From Polaromonas sp. CG_9.7 (GTDB lineage Bacteria > Pseudomonadota > Gammaproteobacteria > Burkholderiales > Burkholderiaceae_C): 39,101 bases of DNA. A program made the position numbers and the translations under genes. Location: contig NZ_JADOVG010000027.1 in the NCBI RefSeq assembly GCF_015752205.1, forward strand, positions 1 to 39,101, read 5' to 3'. The notes below the pieces were generated by a model. It was given only the letters and a program-made list of their open reading frames with translations. It was not told the origin of the DNA and did not search any database. This document shows positions 25,526 through 36,159 of the stretch, piece after piece; position 1 is the first letter of the stretch; each line of letters opens with the position of its first letter.

Positions 25526-27256
25526 TCAAGGCGTTGTGGTCGGCAGCGGAATCGAAGCGTAGCCCGTGGATGGGCAGCCGCCCATGCCTGGACCACCCAC
25601 CTCGCCCGCCTCGAAAATCGTCATGCCAAACCGGTCGCCATTGGCATTCGTGGCAAGCCAGGCCATTGCACGGCTCTGCCCGGCCACCGCCAGTTGCTGC
25701 TCGGTGGTGTTCAATCCACTGTAAATCGCCCTCCAGTCGCTGCCCGTGCCAGTTTGGAACAGGTTTCCAGAGCCGCCCGGGACGTTTTCCACCCGCCCGC
25801 CGCTGGTGTCTGCACGGATGTCGCGCCGACCGATGCGGGTCGTGGTGAAGTCCGGATTGATGATCCGCTGCTCCGTCAAGCCCAGCGGCAGGGGCGCGCC
25901 GCTGGCATCAGCGGCGCTTCCATTGACCCGCACTTTGCCATCGAGAGCGCCACTGGCGTCGCGACTGAGAAATGCGGACTTGGTGACCTTGGTGTTGATC
26001 ACCCGCTGGCTCTGCCCGGCCTGGAACTGCATGCTCACCACACTGAACACATCGACCATGTCATCGGCACGGATGTCCGGCGTTTGCCCGCTCCAGCACA
26101 CGCCGCCGGGATGATTGACCTCAAACAGTCCACCCCTACCGACAAGACCCCGGGCTGTGCCGATGATCGGCGCGGCCAACGTGTTTCTGCGCACGACGAC
26201 CTGCAGCTCGGTTCCTGCCGCAAACCCCGCGATCGAGATGAAGTCACGCTCTGGAAACACGGTGACATCTTTCAAGGCGAACTGGTTGGTGGGCAGCGAC
26301 GCATCGAGCAGATTGGCTGGCAGGTAGTACACCGGCGCATTCGGGTTCTGCGGAGCCACCACGCCATTGGGGCCGGGCGGGCAACCGCCCATGCCGGGAC
26401 CACCGGACTCGCCGACCTCGTAGATGGTCATGCCGAGCCGGTCGCCTGCCGCCGTGGTCTGCTGCCATCCCATGACGCGCGTTTGTCCTTCGACCACCAG
26501 CAGGCGTTCATCTGCATTGAGGCCGCTGAAAACGGCGGTGAACGTGGTGGCGGTGCCGTCATAGACGAGCGTGCCGCGGGTCCCGGGGATCGGGTTGCCA
26601 TTGGTACCGTCCACGCGCCCGCCAGCGCTGTCGGCGCGAATGTCGCGCTTTCCGATGCGGCTGCCCGGCGTGCCTATGAATTCAGGATTGACGATCCTGA
26701 CTTCGAGCCGGTTCAGCGCAATGCGGTTGCCATTGGCCAGCTGGGCTTTGCCTTTGATCACCACGGTGCCGTTTCCGGCATCGAAGGCTTGCGTTGCCGT
26801 GACGTTCTGCGTCGTGGCCGCCGCACCCGAACCGATGACCACCGTCGGCACATTCAAGCGGTTGTTGGCGGTATCGCGGTAGGTGACCCGCACCACGTCG
26901 GCCGGGACGATGTCGGGCGTGACGGTCCTCCAGCACAAGCCGCCCGGGTGGTTCACCTCCAGAAAGCCGGTCGCATCAGTGCGTCCCACGGCATCGCTGA
27001 CCACCCCGCCCCGCCGGAGCTGCACGAGCAGGTCGGCGTTCGGCGCAAACCCGCTGATCGACGTGAAATCGCGCTCCGGAAAGACGGTGATGTCTTGCGG
27101 CAGGAGCGGCGGGTTGTCGATGTTCTGCGCCGATGCCGCGCCCGCTACGAGTATCGCCATGCTGGTGACAAGCCCTGCCAGAGCGGACGACGCCGCCCCG
27201 TGGCCAGTGGCAAGTCCTGACCGGGCTTGAGAAATTTTCGTCAAAAAATCAATCAT
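25526..27256 (-). CDS. Exported protein with two tandem copies of an unknown domain
   Basis: A 576-residue protein with a signal peptide ending AGAASAQ. The rest is two related halves, about residues 55-293 and 330-565. Each half runs DITVFPERDF (or DVTVFPERDF), NHPGGLCW/NHPGGVCW, an asparagine-proline segment VNPEF/INPDF, IGKRDIRAD/IGRRDIRAD, SGGRV, SGLN and GDRLGMTIYEVGE or GDRFGMTIFEAGE. Both end in GGPGMGGCP. Cysteines are conserved in both halves (one after NHPGG, one in GGCP), suggesting one disulfide per domain. The start is the ATG at 27256, with AAGGAA upstream. It follows the di-heme peroxidase gene and may be its partner or substrate. Family not recognised. Confidence 0.8.
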   Translation of the reverse strand: MIDFLTKISQARSGLATGHGAASSALAGLVTSMAILVAGAASAQNIDNPPLLPQDITVFPERDFTSISGFAPNADLLVQLRRGGVVSDAVGRTDATGFLEVNHPGGLCWRTVTPDIVPADVVRVTYRDTANNRLNVPTVVIGSGAAATTQNVTATQAFDAGNGTVVIKGKAQLANGNRIALNRLEVRIVNPEFIGTPGSRIGKRDIRADSAGGRVDGTNGNPIPGTRGTLVYDGTATTFTAVFSGLNADERLLVVEGQTRVMGWQQTTAAGDRLGMTIYEVGESGGPGMGGCPPGPNGVVAPQNPNAPVYYLPANLLDASLPTNQFALKDVTVFPERDFISIAGFAAGTELQVVVRRNTLAAPIIGTARGLVGRGGLFEVNHPGGVCWSGQTPDIRADDMVDVFSVVSMQFQAGQSQRVINTKVTKSAFLSRDASGALDGKVRVNGSAADASGAPLPLGLTEQRIINPDFTTTRIGRRDIRADTSGGRVENVPGGSGNLFQTGTGSDWRAIYSGLNTTEQQLAVAGQSRAMAWLATNANGDRFGMTIFEAGEVGGPGMGGCPSTGYASIPLPTTTP

Positions 27257-27314
27257 GGTGTTTCCTTTGCGTGTAGTCATGACAAGTCGCCGAGGTTCTG
27301 GGTCTGCAAAAGAC

Positions 27315-29402
27315 CTAGTGAGAAAACGGTGAAAGATTCATGAAGGGCAGAATTCCACTGGCATTGCCTTGCCGGCCCACTTCGTTAATGCAAATAGATT
27401 TGTCATCGGCAGCGTTCATTCCATAGGATGAGGGTTCTCCGGTGCCGGTATGCCCATTGGGCATGCACAAAGAAGGATGGTCGAATGGCGCTTTTTCCAT
27501 TCGCACGCGCTCGTCCGTCAAGGTCAGAAGAAACTTCACCAGATTGACTTTCTCGGTTTCGCTCAGGCCCAGAGACTGAATATCGACGTCGAGGTTTTCC
27601 TGGTTGTCCTTGCCGAAGTCGCCGCCCCGGTTGTAATGGTCTACCACCTGCATCAACGTGGACTTGCCGCCATTGTGAAAATAAGGCCCGGTCAATTCGA
27701 TATTGCGCAACCCGGGGGTCTTGAAGGCACCATTGACATTCACCTCCTTGGGAAAGCTTGCGTATTTGCTGGAATCAAAGCTATTTCCCAGGAGGCTGGA
27801 CTTTCCGTTGAGAAAAAGCAAGCTTTCGGACAATGGGTTGCCAAAGCCATCGGTCCCGCCGATGCCGATGTCATCCAGCGTCTTGCGCACGCCAATGTTG
27901 TAGAAGCCGTTGTCATAGGTCTTGTTCCTGCCATTGATGACCATGACTTCCAGGCGCTTGTCAATGACACTGCGAAACGAGGCATTGGTCAGCTCGGCGC
28001 CGCCGTGGCAGTTGATGCAATGCCCCTTGCCCTGGAAAATTGCAAATCCGGCTTGCTCGTCCTTGTTGAGTTTGTCGGAATTCCCGTCTGTCCTTGCATA
28101 CTGGTCAAACCGGCTGTCGTCGGACACCAGCGTTGACTGGTACATCTGCAGGGAAAGTGCAAAAAACAAACCGAAATTGGCCTCCAGCTGGCTAACTTTT
28201 TCATCGCCTTGCTTGTTGAAGGACGGCGCCGGCGCTTGCAGGTCCATGGACTTGCGCTCCCGGGCATCGGCCTGGCTAAAGCGCACCACGTCGGGCGACT
28301 GCCAATAGGCGGGGTTGAAGGCCCTCTTGACAAGCGACTGGTACGGAGGTCGGCCCTTTGCGAATTCCCCGAGCACGCTGTCGTCTGGCGAGATAGCCTG
28401 ACCGTCCAGAACCTTCTGCTTCAGGAGTTTTTTTCCAATATGGACAAATGCGCGGCCACTGCAACTCATCTCCGTTCCAGACCCGGGCGGGCCCGAGCCT
28501 TGCGAGGCCAGCGACGATGACTCAATCGCCACATTGACCTTGCGAAGAATGCCAGCTTCTTTTTTCCAGACCAGGGCGTTCGGATTTCTCAGGCCGAAAG
28601 GATCACCGCCGTTGAACACGTTGTTGGCGCGGCCGTCCCAGAAGTTGCGGAAATTGAACACGGCATTGATGACAGTCGGCGTGTTGCGGGGCTCGACCCG
28701 CCGGCTGTTGAGTTTGCCCATGTGAAAATTGTCCAGGTCCGTTTTGTAGTCGCACTGGTCGGCATCGGCCCCTTTGTTGGTGACGTCGATGCTTTTGAAT
28801 TCACCATTGAAGACGCCTTGCGACGACGCCACGTCGTTGACATCGACCCGGTCGTTCGGATTGTTGGTCTCCCAGTTTTGAGTCAGAAAACGCGTGAATG
28901 GGAAGTCGCTTTCTTTCAATTGGTAATTTGGGCCACTGCCCAATTCAAACGTCTTGTCGGGATTGGGTACCAGAAACTCTGTTCGCCTCAGCAGACCCGG
29001 GTCGAGCTGATTTTTTGTGCGGGTGTCAGCGCCAGCGCTGGAATGGCAGCTGGCACACGCCGTCTTGTTGTCACTGCCCACGCGAACGTCCCAGAACAGC
29101 GCCTTGCCCAGCTGGATGGCCGCCGTCTTGTCGACAATGTATTCGTTCAGGACGGCCTGCGAAGGTCCGGGCACAGCGACGGTTCTCAAATCCAGGGCGC
29201 TGAGCGGGGTCACTGCCTGCGGTACCCTGGCTGCGAACAGCATGACGCCCAGTGCGCCGGCGATCAGCAGCGGAACCTTCATGTGCACCCGGCCGGCGAA
29301 TCGCCGCCTCGGCCCTCCAGGACTGGGTGAATGGCCCGGGTGAGTCCAGTCCGTTTGCCGTGTCCCGCAACCTGGCGCCACAGTCACTTTGAATGCAGTC
29401 AT
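27315..29402 (-). CDS. Di-heme cytochrome c peroxidase/MauG-family protein
   Basis: Exported c-type cytochrome of 695 residues with two heme sites, CASCH at 116-120 (after QLGKALFWDVRVGSD) and CINCH at 462-466 (after AIFQGKGH). The motifs TPTVINAVFNFRNFWDGRA and FKTPGLRNIELTGPYFHNGG are typical of the CcpA/MauG superfamily. It is about twice the length of classical CcpA, with a long inter-heme region. AAGGA supports the ATG at 29402, which puts 40 residues before the hydrophobic signal/anchor MKVPLLIAGALGVMLFA; an ATG at 29282 would give an ordinary signal peptide. It lies in the multicopper oxidase block. It could act as peroxidase or as a protein-modifying oxidase. Confidence 0.88.
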   Translation of the reverse strand: MTAFKVTVAPGCGTRQTDWTHPGHSPSPGGPRRRFAGRVHMKVPLLIAGALGVMLFAARVPQAVTPLSALDLRTVAVPGPSQAVLNEYIVDKTAAIQLGKALFWDVRVGSDNKTACASCHSSAGADTRTKNQLDPGLLRRTEFLVPNPDKTFELGSGPNYQLKESDFPFTRFLTQNWETNNPNDRVDVNDVASSQGVFNGEFKSIDVTNKGADADQCDYKTDLDNFHMGKLNSRRVEPRNTPTVINAVFNFRNFWDGRANNVFNGGDPFGLRNPNALVWKKEAGILRKVNVAIESSSLASQGSGPPGSGTEMSCSGRAFVHIGKKLLKQKVLDGQAISPDDSVLGEFAKGRPPYQSLVKRAFNPAYWQSPDVVRFSQADARERKSMDLQAPAPSFNKQGDEKVSQLEANFGLFFALSLQMYQSTLVSDDSRFDQYARTDGNSDKLNKDEQAGFAIFQGKGHCINCHGGAELTNASFRSVIDKRLEVMVINGRNKTYDNGFYNIGVRKTLDDIGIGGTDGFGNPLSESLLFLNGKSSLLGNSFDSSKYASFPKEVNVNGAFKTPGLRNIELTGPYFHNGGKSTLMQVVDHYNRGGDFGKDNQENLDVDIQSLGLSETEKVNLVKFLLTLTDERVRMEKAPFDHPSLCMPNGHTGTGEPSSYGMNAADDKSICINEVGRQGNASGILPFMNLSPFSH

Positions 29403-29527
29403 TTCGGTTTCCTTCTTCCCTTTTATTCGAGCCCGCTTGAGGGGGCTCCAAGCAACTTTCTTTGCACTGGCAAGGCGCCTGCTGCACCAACGCCCGGGAT
29501 CATTCCTTGTTGCAGTTGCACAAGAAA

Positions 29528-29561
29528 GCCGGCGTTCAACAAGGCTTTGCTGAACGCCGGC
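29528..29561 (-). terminator. Hairpin after the 659-residue exported protein gene
   Basis: GCCGGCGTTCA and TGAACGCCGGC form a perfect 11-bp inverted repeat with a 12-base loop, just past the stop at 29574. On the reverse strand it is followed by TTTCTTG, a weak U-tract. It could be a partial terminator or an mRNA-stabilising stem that lowers expression of the three downstream genes. Confidence 0.65.
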
Positions 29562-29573
29562 AAAGCGGCGCTG

Positions 29574-31553
29574 TCAGAACGCGCAATTGACCGTGGCAGG
29601 CGCTGCTGCTTCGGGGAAGGGGGACAGTGGATTGATGTACTTCAGCGCTCCGCCTTGTCCCCAGCCTTTGGCAAGAAACGCCAAGCAGCGGAAGTTGTAG
29701 GGCGTCAGCACGGCGCCGCCCACATTTGGCTCGGGAAAGATGTATTCGCCGACCGGTGACACGTATTGTCCGTAAACCAGTCCGTTGGCCGTCACCATGG
29801 CGGGGGGTACGTTCGGCGTCGTGCCGTAAAAAACGGGTGTGTTATCGGCTACGCCGGCGACCCGGCCCATGATTTCCCGCGTTACGCCATTGGCGCCACC
29901 GAAAACCCGAGTGTCTTTTTCCGTGTGGAAGACGAAGCGACCCAGAACGGCGGTATTGACCAGCGTGGAAGGCAGCGCGCGGCTGGTTCGGTCACCGGCC
30001 GCGTTTTCGTCAACCGCGTACATCGCAGGTGTGCGGCTCGGGTCGGTCATGAAAATCGTCGTGCGCAGCCGGGCCTGGCATTCGGCATTGGCGGGGCAGA
30101 TGGCCGGCCCAGTCGTGATCAGCGGAGCATCGACGTACATGTAAAACGGCGTCTTGCCGATCGGCGTGAAGATGCCGACGTTGGCTTCAATCGAATAGGC
30201 CGCGACATAAATGCCCCCCCAGTTGTCGCGAGCCAGAATACCTGAATAGGCGATGTAGTCACCGACGACCAGCGGTGCCTGCTTCGTGGCGTTGCAGGTT
30301 GGGCAAGGCGTTACCGCACCGCCAACAAAGGGCGAAGGCGGAATCAGGGGATTGCTGTCCATAACGAACGTGGTGCCGAACACGCCGGGCGATACCTGCA
30401 GGCGGTTGCTCATGGGGCATTCACTGTCCACAGCGGGCGGTGCCACGCGCGGCAGGCACATCGGGTAGCCCGATGCAGCATGAATGGTCGGGTTGTCGGA
30501 GTCGACGCCAAAGCGTTTGTCGGGTGATGCCTTGCTGCCCATGCCATTGGCCAGGCCATAGCGTCCATCCGTGTCGTTGATCATCACGCGCGCATCGCTG
30601 GCACCGCAGGGGCCGGGCGTACTGCCGACGCACATCACGCCAGTGTAGTAGTTGATGCTGCGAATGAAACCGTTGGCTGTGTTCGCCGACTGCGGGGCGA
30701 TGCTGACCAGCCCGGCGCGGTATTCGCCATAGACGATATTGCCTGCAATGCTGGCCTCATAAGCCGCAATGGGCGGGACCGGGTCATTGAGGGCCAGCCC
30801 GGACCCAGCCACCGGCGAGTCCAGGAAGAGCTGGCCAACCGTTTTGTAGGCGGCCGGCAGCGTCACGACCAGGTTGGCCGGGATTATCACGGTAATGCCG
30901 TTGACGACGATAGTGCCGCCGGAATAAGGGTCATTGGGGTTGGTGGCCGTCAGCGACTGAATGGCGCCGGTGATGTCGAACGGCACCGGGCCGCCCGCAA
31001 GCGTCGCCGGTCCGACGGTGATGGCATTCGTGCTGACAACGCCGCCTTTGGCATAAGCAAGCGGCGCGACAGCCATCAGCCAAGCCAGCGCCAACCCCAT
31101 CCCCAGCAGGGCCGGGGCTGCCAATCCCGGCTTGCCCCCCCGTGCGTGAAGGTCTTGTTGCCTGGAATCCGAAGTGATTGACGCTTGCCTGCCCCAGCGC
31201 GCGCCCGGCCTGGACGCAGCGCGTGAGATCCATTTGGTGAATCGTTGATAGATATTGAATTCCATGATGCATTCCCGTTGTGTTGGTGGAATCGAAATAC
31301 CTTCCTGAGAAAGCTGTTGTCCACCGTTCGGAGGGTTAGAAACGGCTGGCGACAGACGGGCCAGAAATGACGCTCCGATCGTCAGGCCCGCGGCCAGGGC
31401 AGGCAACTGCGCCCAAGGATCAGATCGCGGAAAGAGGCGCGCACGTGAATCAGCACTGTTGCCAGCTGCTTTCAGCTTCCGTTCGGTGACGCTTGCGCGC
31501 ATCTCTGGCCATGTGAGCAAGCGGCTCGATGGAGATGGACTTCTTATTTGCAT
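29574..31553 (-). CDS. Large exported protein of unknown function
   Basis: A 659-residue protein if started at the ATG at 31553, which has a strong AGGAG six bases upstream. A second ATG at 31265 (MEFNIYQRF) gives 563 residues. The export signal, around MGLALAWLMAVAPLAYAKGG, lies about 145 residues from the first start and 49 from the second, so the N-terminus is unusual either way. The mature protein is acidic to neutral and rich in Gly, Pro, Asn and Thr, with several cysteine pairs, including MCVGSTPGPCG, PCPTCNA and ICPANAEC. It suggests a disulfide-stabilised beta-rich extracellular protein. No heme CxxCH motif is present. Family not recognised. Confidence 0.75.
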   Translation of the reverse strand: MQIRSPSPSSRLLTWPEMRASVTERKLKAAGNSADSRARLFPRSDPWAQLPALAAGLTIGASFLARLSPAVSNPPNGGQQLSQEGISIPPTQRECIMEFNIYQRFTKWISRAASRPGARWGRQASITSDSRQQDLHARGGKPGLAAPALLGMGLALAWLMAVAPLAYAKGGVVSTNAITVGPATLAGGPVPFDITGAIQSLTATNPNDPYSGGTIVVNGITVIIPANLVVTLPAAYKTVGQLFLDSPVAGSGLALNDPVPPIAAYEASIAGNIVYGEYRAGLVSIAPQSANTANGFIRSINYYTGVMCVGSTPGPCGASDARVMINDTDGRYGLANGMGSKASPDKRFGVDSDNPTIHAASGYPMCLPRVAPPAVDSECPMSNRLQVSPGVFGTTFVMDSNPLIPPSPFVGGAVTPCPTCNATKQAPLVVGDYIAYSGILARDNWGGIYVAAYSIEANVGIFTPIGKTPFYMYVDAPLITTGPAICPANAECQARLRTTIFMTDPSRTPAMYAVDENAAGDRTSRALPSTLVNTAVLGRFVFHTEKDTRVFGGANGVTREIMGRVAGVADNTPVFYGTTPNVPPAMVTANGLVYGQYVSPVGEYIFPEPNVGGAVLTPYNFRCLAFLAKGWGQGGALKYINPLSPFPEAAAPATVNCAF

Positions 31554-31672
31554 GACAAACTCCTGTGTTGCTGGTCATTCGTTGCGGGTCAAAGCGGGCC
31601 AGTAAACGCCTCGGCCAGCGGCAAGGCCTGAGCCTGCCCGTTGTGTCAAATAGATGGATTGAAAGTTCGTTT

Positions 31673-32653
31673 TCAGCGGCCGGCTTCCTTGTGCTGATGG
31701 CTGTGTTGAGGCGGGGCGGCCTGCTGCGCCGTAACTGCAACCTTTCCCTGCTCGTCCAGATACCTGATGAGCGCCGCCACGTCCTCATCGCCGAGCCGCA
31801 GGTTCGGCATGCGCACCTGCTGGTAGCGTTTGGACAGCCCCACGGCGCTCGGGTCACCTTCGGCAAGAACTTTTTCCGGCTCCTTCAGGTAGCGCGCCAC
31901 CCAGGCCGGGCTGCGGCGCACGGTCACCTGGTTCAGGTCCGGCCCGATGCGGTCCCCCTGGCCAATGGTGTGGCACGAAGCGCAGCGGCTTTCAAACGTG
32001 AACTGCGCCCTGCCGAGGTCCAGCGGCCGCGCCTGGGCATAGCTGGCCGTGGGCACCACGTCTTTCCAGCCAAAGAAGTTCGCCATGGTTGTGGCCAGGA
32101 AACGCGGGTTGTCCACGGCCGAGTTGCGCATCCACTGGCCGTTTGTATCGCTGCCCAGCATCAGGCTGCTGGCATGGCCGTCCTTGCTGAAGGCGTCGCT
32201 GCTGCGCGACAGGCCGAGCTTGCGGGTCAGCACCTTGATGTCGCCCTTGTTGCCCGTCAGGAACAGCCAGCCGGGACCGACGCCGAACTTGCCTGCATAG
32301 GCCTTGAGCACCTTCGGCGTGTCTTTTTCCGGGTCGATGCTGATCGACAGGAAAAAGATGTCCTTGCCCATGCGCTCGCCGAGCAGGCGCTGCACTTCGG
32401 CCATGCGGGCTGTTTCCAGGGGGCATTCGTCCCTGCAACTGGTGTAGATCACGTTGACGGCGACGTTTTTCCCCTTGACCAGGTCGTCGTAAAACCGCAC
32501 TTTGTCTCCGTCCTGCGTGGTCAGCACGATGTCCGGAAAATAGTCCGCGCCCCACTGGTTGCCCGCGATGGCGCCCTGCCACGGAAGGGCCAATGCCATG
32601 GCCACCAGCATCGCTTTCAGCGCGGCTTTCCAGCAGAGTAAAAGCATGGCCAT
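31673..32653 (-). CDS. SCO1/SenC-cytochrome c fusion protein
   Basis: A 326-residue exported protein. After a signal segment ending WQGAIAG, residues ~35-195 form a thioredoxin-like SCO domain. Its copper-binding cysteines C73 and C77 are in YTSCRDECPLE, and the distal histidine H160 is in SKDGHASSL. Residues ~210-305 form a cytochrome c domain with heme site CASCH (224-228) and a methionine in QVRMPNLRLGDEDV as likely axial ligand. The tail is histidine-rich (HSHQHK). Predicted role: copper delivery or thiol/heme redox for the multicopper oxidase. The ATG at 32653 follows AGGGA; a TTG at 32707 would add a poor extension. Confidence 0.88.
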   Translation of the reverse strand: MAMLLLCWKAALKAMLVAMALALPWQGAIAGNQWGADYFPDIVLTTQDGDKVRFYDDLVKGKNVAVNVIYTSCRDECPLETARMAEVQRLLGERMGKDIFFLSISIDPEKDTPKVLKAYAGKFGVGPGWLFLTGNKGDIKVLTRKLGLSRSSDAFSKDGHASSLMLGSDTNGQWMRNSAVDNPRFLATTMANFFGWKDVVPTASYAQARPLDLGRAQFTFESRCASCHTIGQGDRIGPDLNQVTVRRSPAWVARYLKEPEKVLAEGDPSAVGLSKRYQQVRMPNLRLGDEDVAALIRYLDEQGKVAVTAQQAAPPQHSHQHKEAGR

Positions 32654-32742
32654 GAGAAAGATTCCCTGGGTTAGGCAGGCAGTGGCTTGGGGTGCATGGC
32701 GCCGCAAGGCGATTGCCGGGTGGTTGCCCGGTGGTTGCCGGA

Positions 32743-33225
32743 TTACACCAGCGGCACTTTTTTGATTTTTGACGTCAGGACGATGCCTGACTTGGCACTG
32801 AGCGAAGCACTGATGGTGACCATGGCCGAGCGGGCCGCATGCACGTCGTTGCCCTGCGTGTACGGAAAGATCACCTCGACCTCATCGAAAGCCAGCAAGG
32901 GCCGGTGCACGATCACCTGGGCTTCGCTGGTGAATTTCTTGCCGCTTGCCTTGCCCTGGCCCTTGACCCGGCTGAAGTCAATGACCATTTCCAGCATGGT
33001 CGGGCCATTGAACACCGTGTCGTCGATGACGCGGGTGGAAATCGTCAGTTCTCCGCCAAACGCGATGTTTTCGGTGTCGGAACTGACAGTCCCATCGACC
33101 AGGACCGGCACCGTGGGTCCCTGGACCACCGCCAGCACCAGGAGCGGGGCGATCACTGCGGGCAGGACTATCGCGGTGACAAGCAGGGGACGCACGACTC
33201 TTTTCCATAGCTGATCGGTTCGCAT
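32743..33225 (-). CDS. Membrane-anchored small protein of unknown function
   Basis: A 160-residue protein with one N-terminal hydrophobic segment (about residues 13-35, LLVTAIVLPAVIAPLLVLAV) acting as anchor or signal. It is followed by a beta-rich exported domain with no cysteine, histidine cluster or heme site. GGAGG precedes the ATG. It sits between the multicopper oxidase and the SCO-cytochrome c genes, 58 bases after the former, so it likely belongs to the same complex or pathway. I do not recognise the family. Confidence 0.78.
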   Translation of the reverse strand: MRTDQLWKRVVRPLLVTAIVLPAVIAPLLVLAVVQGPTVPVLVDGTVSSDTENIAFGGELTISTRVIDDTVFNGPTMLEMVIDFSRVKGQGKASGKKFTSEAQVIVHRPLLAFDEVEVIFPYTQGNDVHAARSAMVTISASLSAKSGIVLTSKIKKVPLV

Positions 33226-33283
33226 GGCTGACCTCCAGAATCAAGACGGGGCAAATGGGAACGGTTTTTGGCAAACCGGCGTG

Positions 33284-35482
<2,199 letters not shown>

Positions 35483-35607
35483 TTCCTACCCCTTCAAAAA
35501 TGAAACAAGCCATTTTTCAACCCATCACGTCTCTTGTTCAATCAAGCCAAGCTTCCTGAGAAGGCGTCAGAATTTTTCGCAAAACGTGTAGGACTGGAGG
35601 AAGTCTA

Positions 35608-35645
35608 AATTTGAAAAAATCATCAAGGGCCCAATTTTTCAAATT
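35608..35645. promoter_or_regulatory. Long inverted repeat upstream of the multicopper oxidase gene
   Basis: AATTTGAAAAA and TTTTTCAAATT form an 11-bp perfect inverted repeat separated by 16 bases that contain GGGCCC. It is about 125 bases before the oxidase start. It could be a regulator site or an RNA stem at the 5' end of the operon; function is inferred from position only. Confidence 0.4.
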
Positions 35646-35688
35646 CGCACTGTGCTTACGGTTTTCGCATTGCCAGTTCGGAGTAACC

Positions 35689-35802
35689 ATGAAAGGGGTA
35701 GTGGCGCTTGCCAAAAATAGCCTGTCCTGTGTAGCCGGGGCCATTGCAGGCAAGGCGCCCAATGCGAATAAAAAGGTCAAACAGCTGATGAAAACTTGGT
35801 GA
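35689..35802 (+). CDS. Possible 37-residue protein
   Basis: Frame MKGVVALAKNSLSCVAGAIA then GKAPNANKKVKQLMKTW, with an excellent ribosome site (GGAG, five bases before the ATG). The product is basic with a short mildly hydrophobic N-terminal half. It is divergent from the multicopper oxidase operon. No family is recognised, and a chance ORF of this length is easily possible; the ribosome site is the main support. Confidence 0.3.
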   Translation: MKGVVALAKNSLSCVAGAIAGKAPNANKKVKQLMKTW

Positions 35803-36159
35803 AGAAACCGTTTTTTAGCAGGCGTTTGATGACCTGCCACAGTGGTCTCAAGCCATAAAAATGGCTCTCACCATTATTTTTTTGCTTGCAGTGAATTTGC
35901 TTGACTGAATTTGTCAAATTCTTTTTTTAATCAATTTAAAAAAATAATTACTTTTAATTTCAAGTCAGCAAGGTAGAAAACCGCGTCGGATTTATTTTTT
36001 TAAAAGTCAAGAAATGCAATAAGTAAACCTATATGTTCTAACAAGCTACTGGTCGTTTGTCGCGGGCGGGCAATGGGTTTTGCTGCCATGCGCTGCGCTC
36101 ATCCGCAACGTACCCAGGAGAGTTTGGATCTCGGGCGGGTAAAGGTACGTTGCTGGCGC
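35803..36159. other. AT-rich intergenic region before pgpA
   Basis: No convincing gene. The stretch 35840-36040 is much richer in A and T than the rest of the window. It contains a 5-bp hairpin AATGG...CCATT followed by ATTTTTTT (35860-35883) and a 15-base palindrome GAATTTG-T-CAAATTC (35907-35921) followed by seven T. Both could be weak terminators or regulator sites. This lies at the right-hand border of the block that separates thiL from pgpA. Confidence 0.5.

Noticed and set aside
35538..35840. Reverse-strand 100-codon frame with a hydrophobic stretch resembling a signal peptide
   Set aside because: GTG start without a ribosome site; it covers the inverted repeat and opposes the small plus-strand ORF; no family resemblance.
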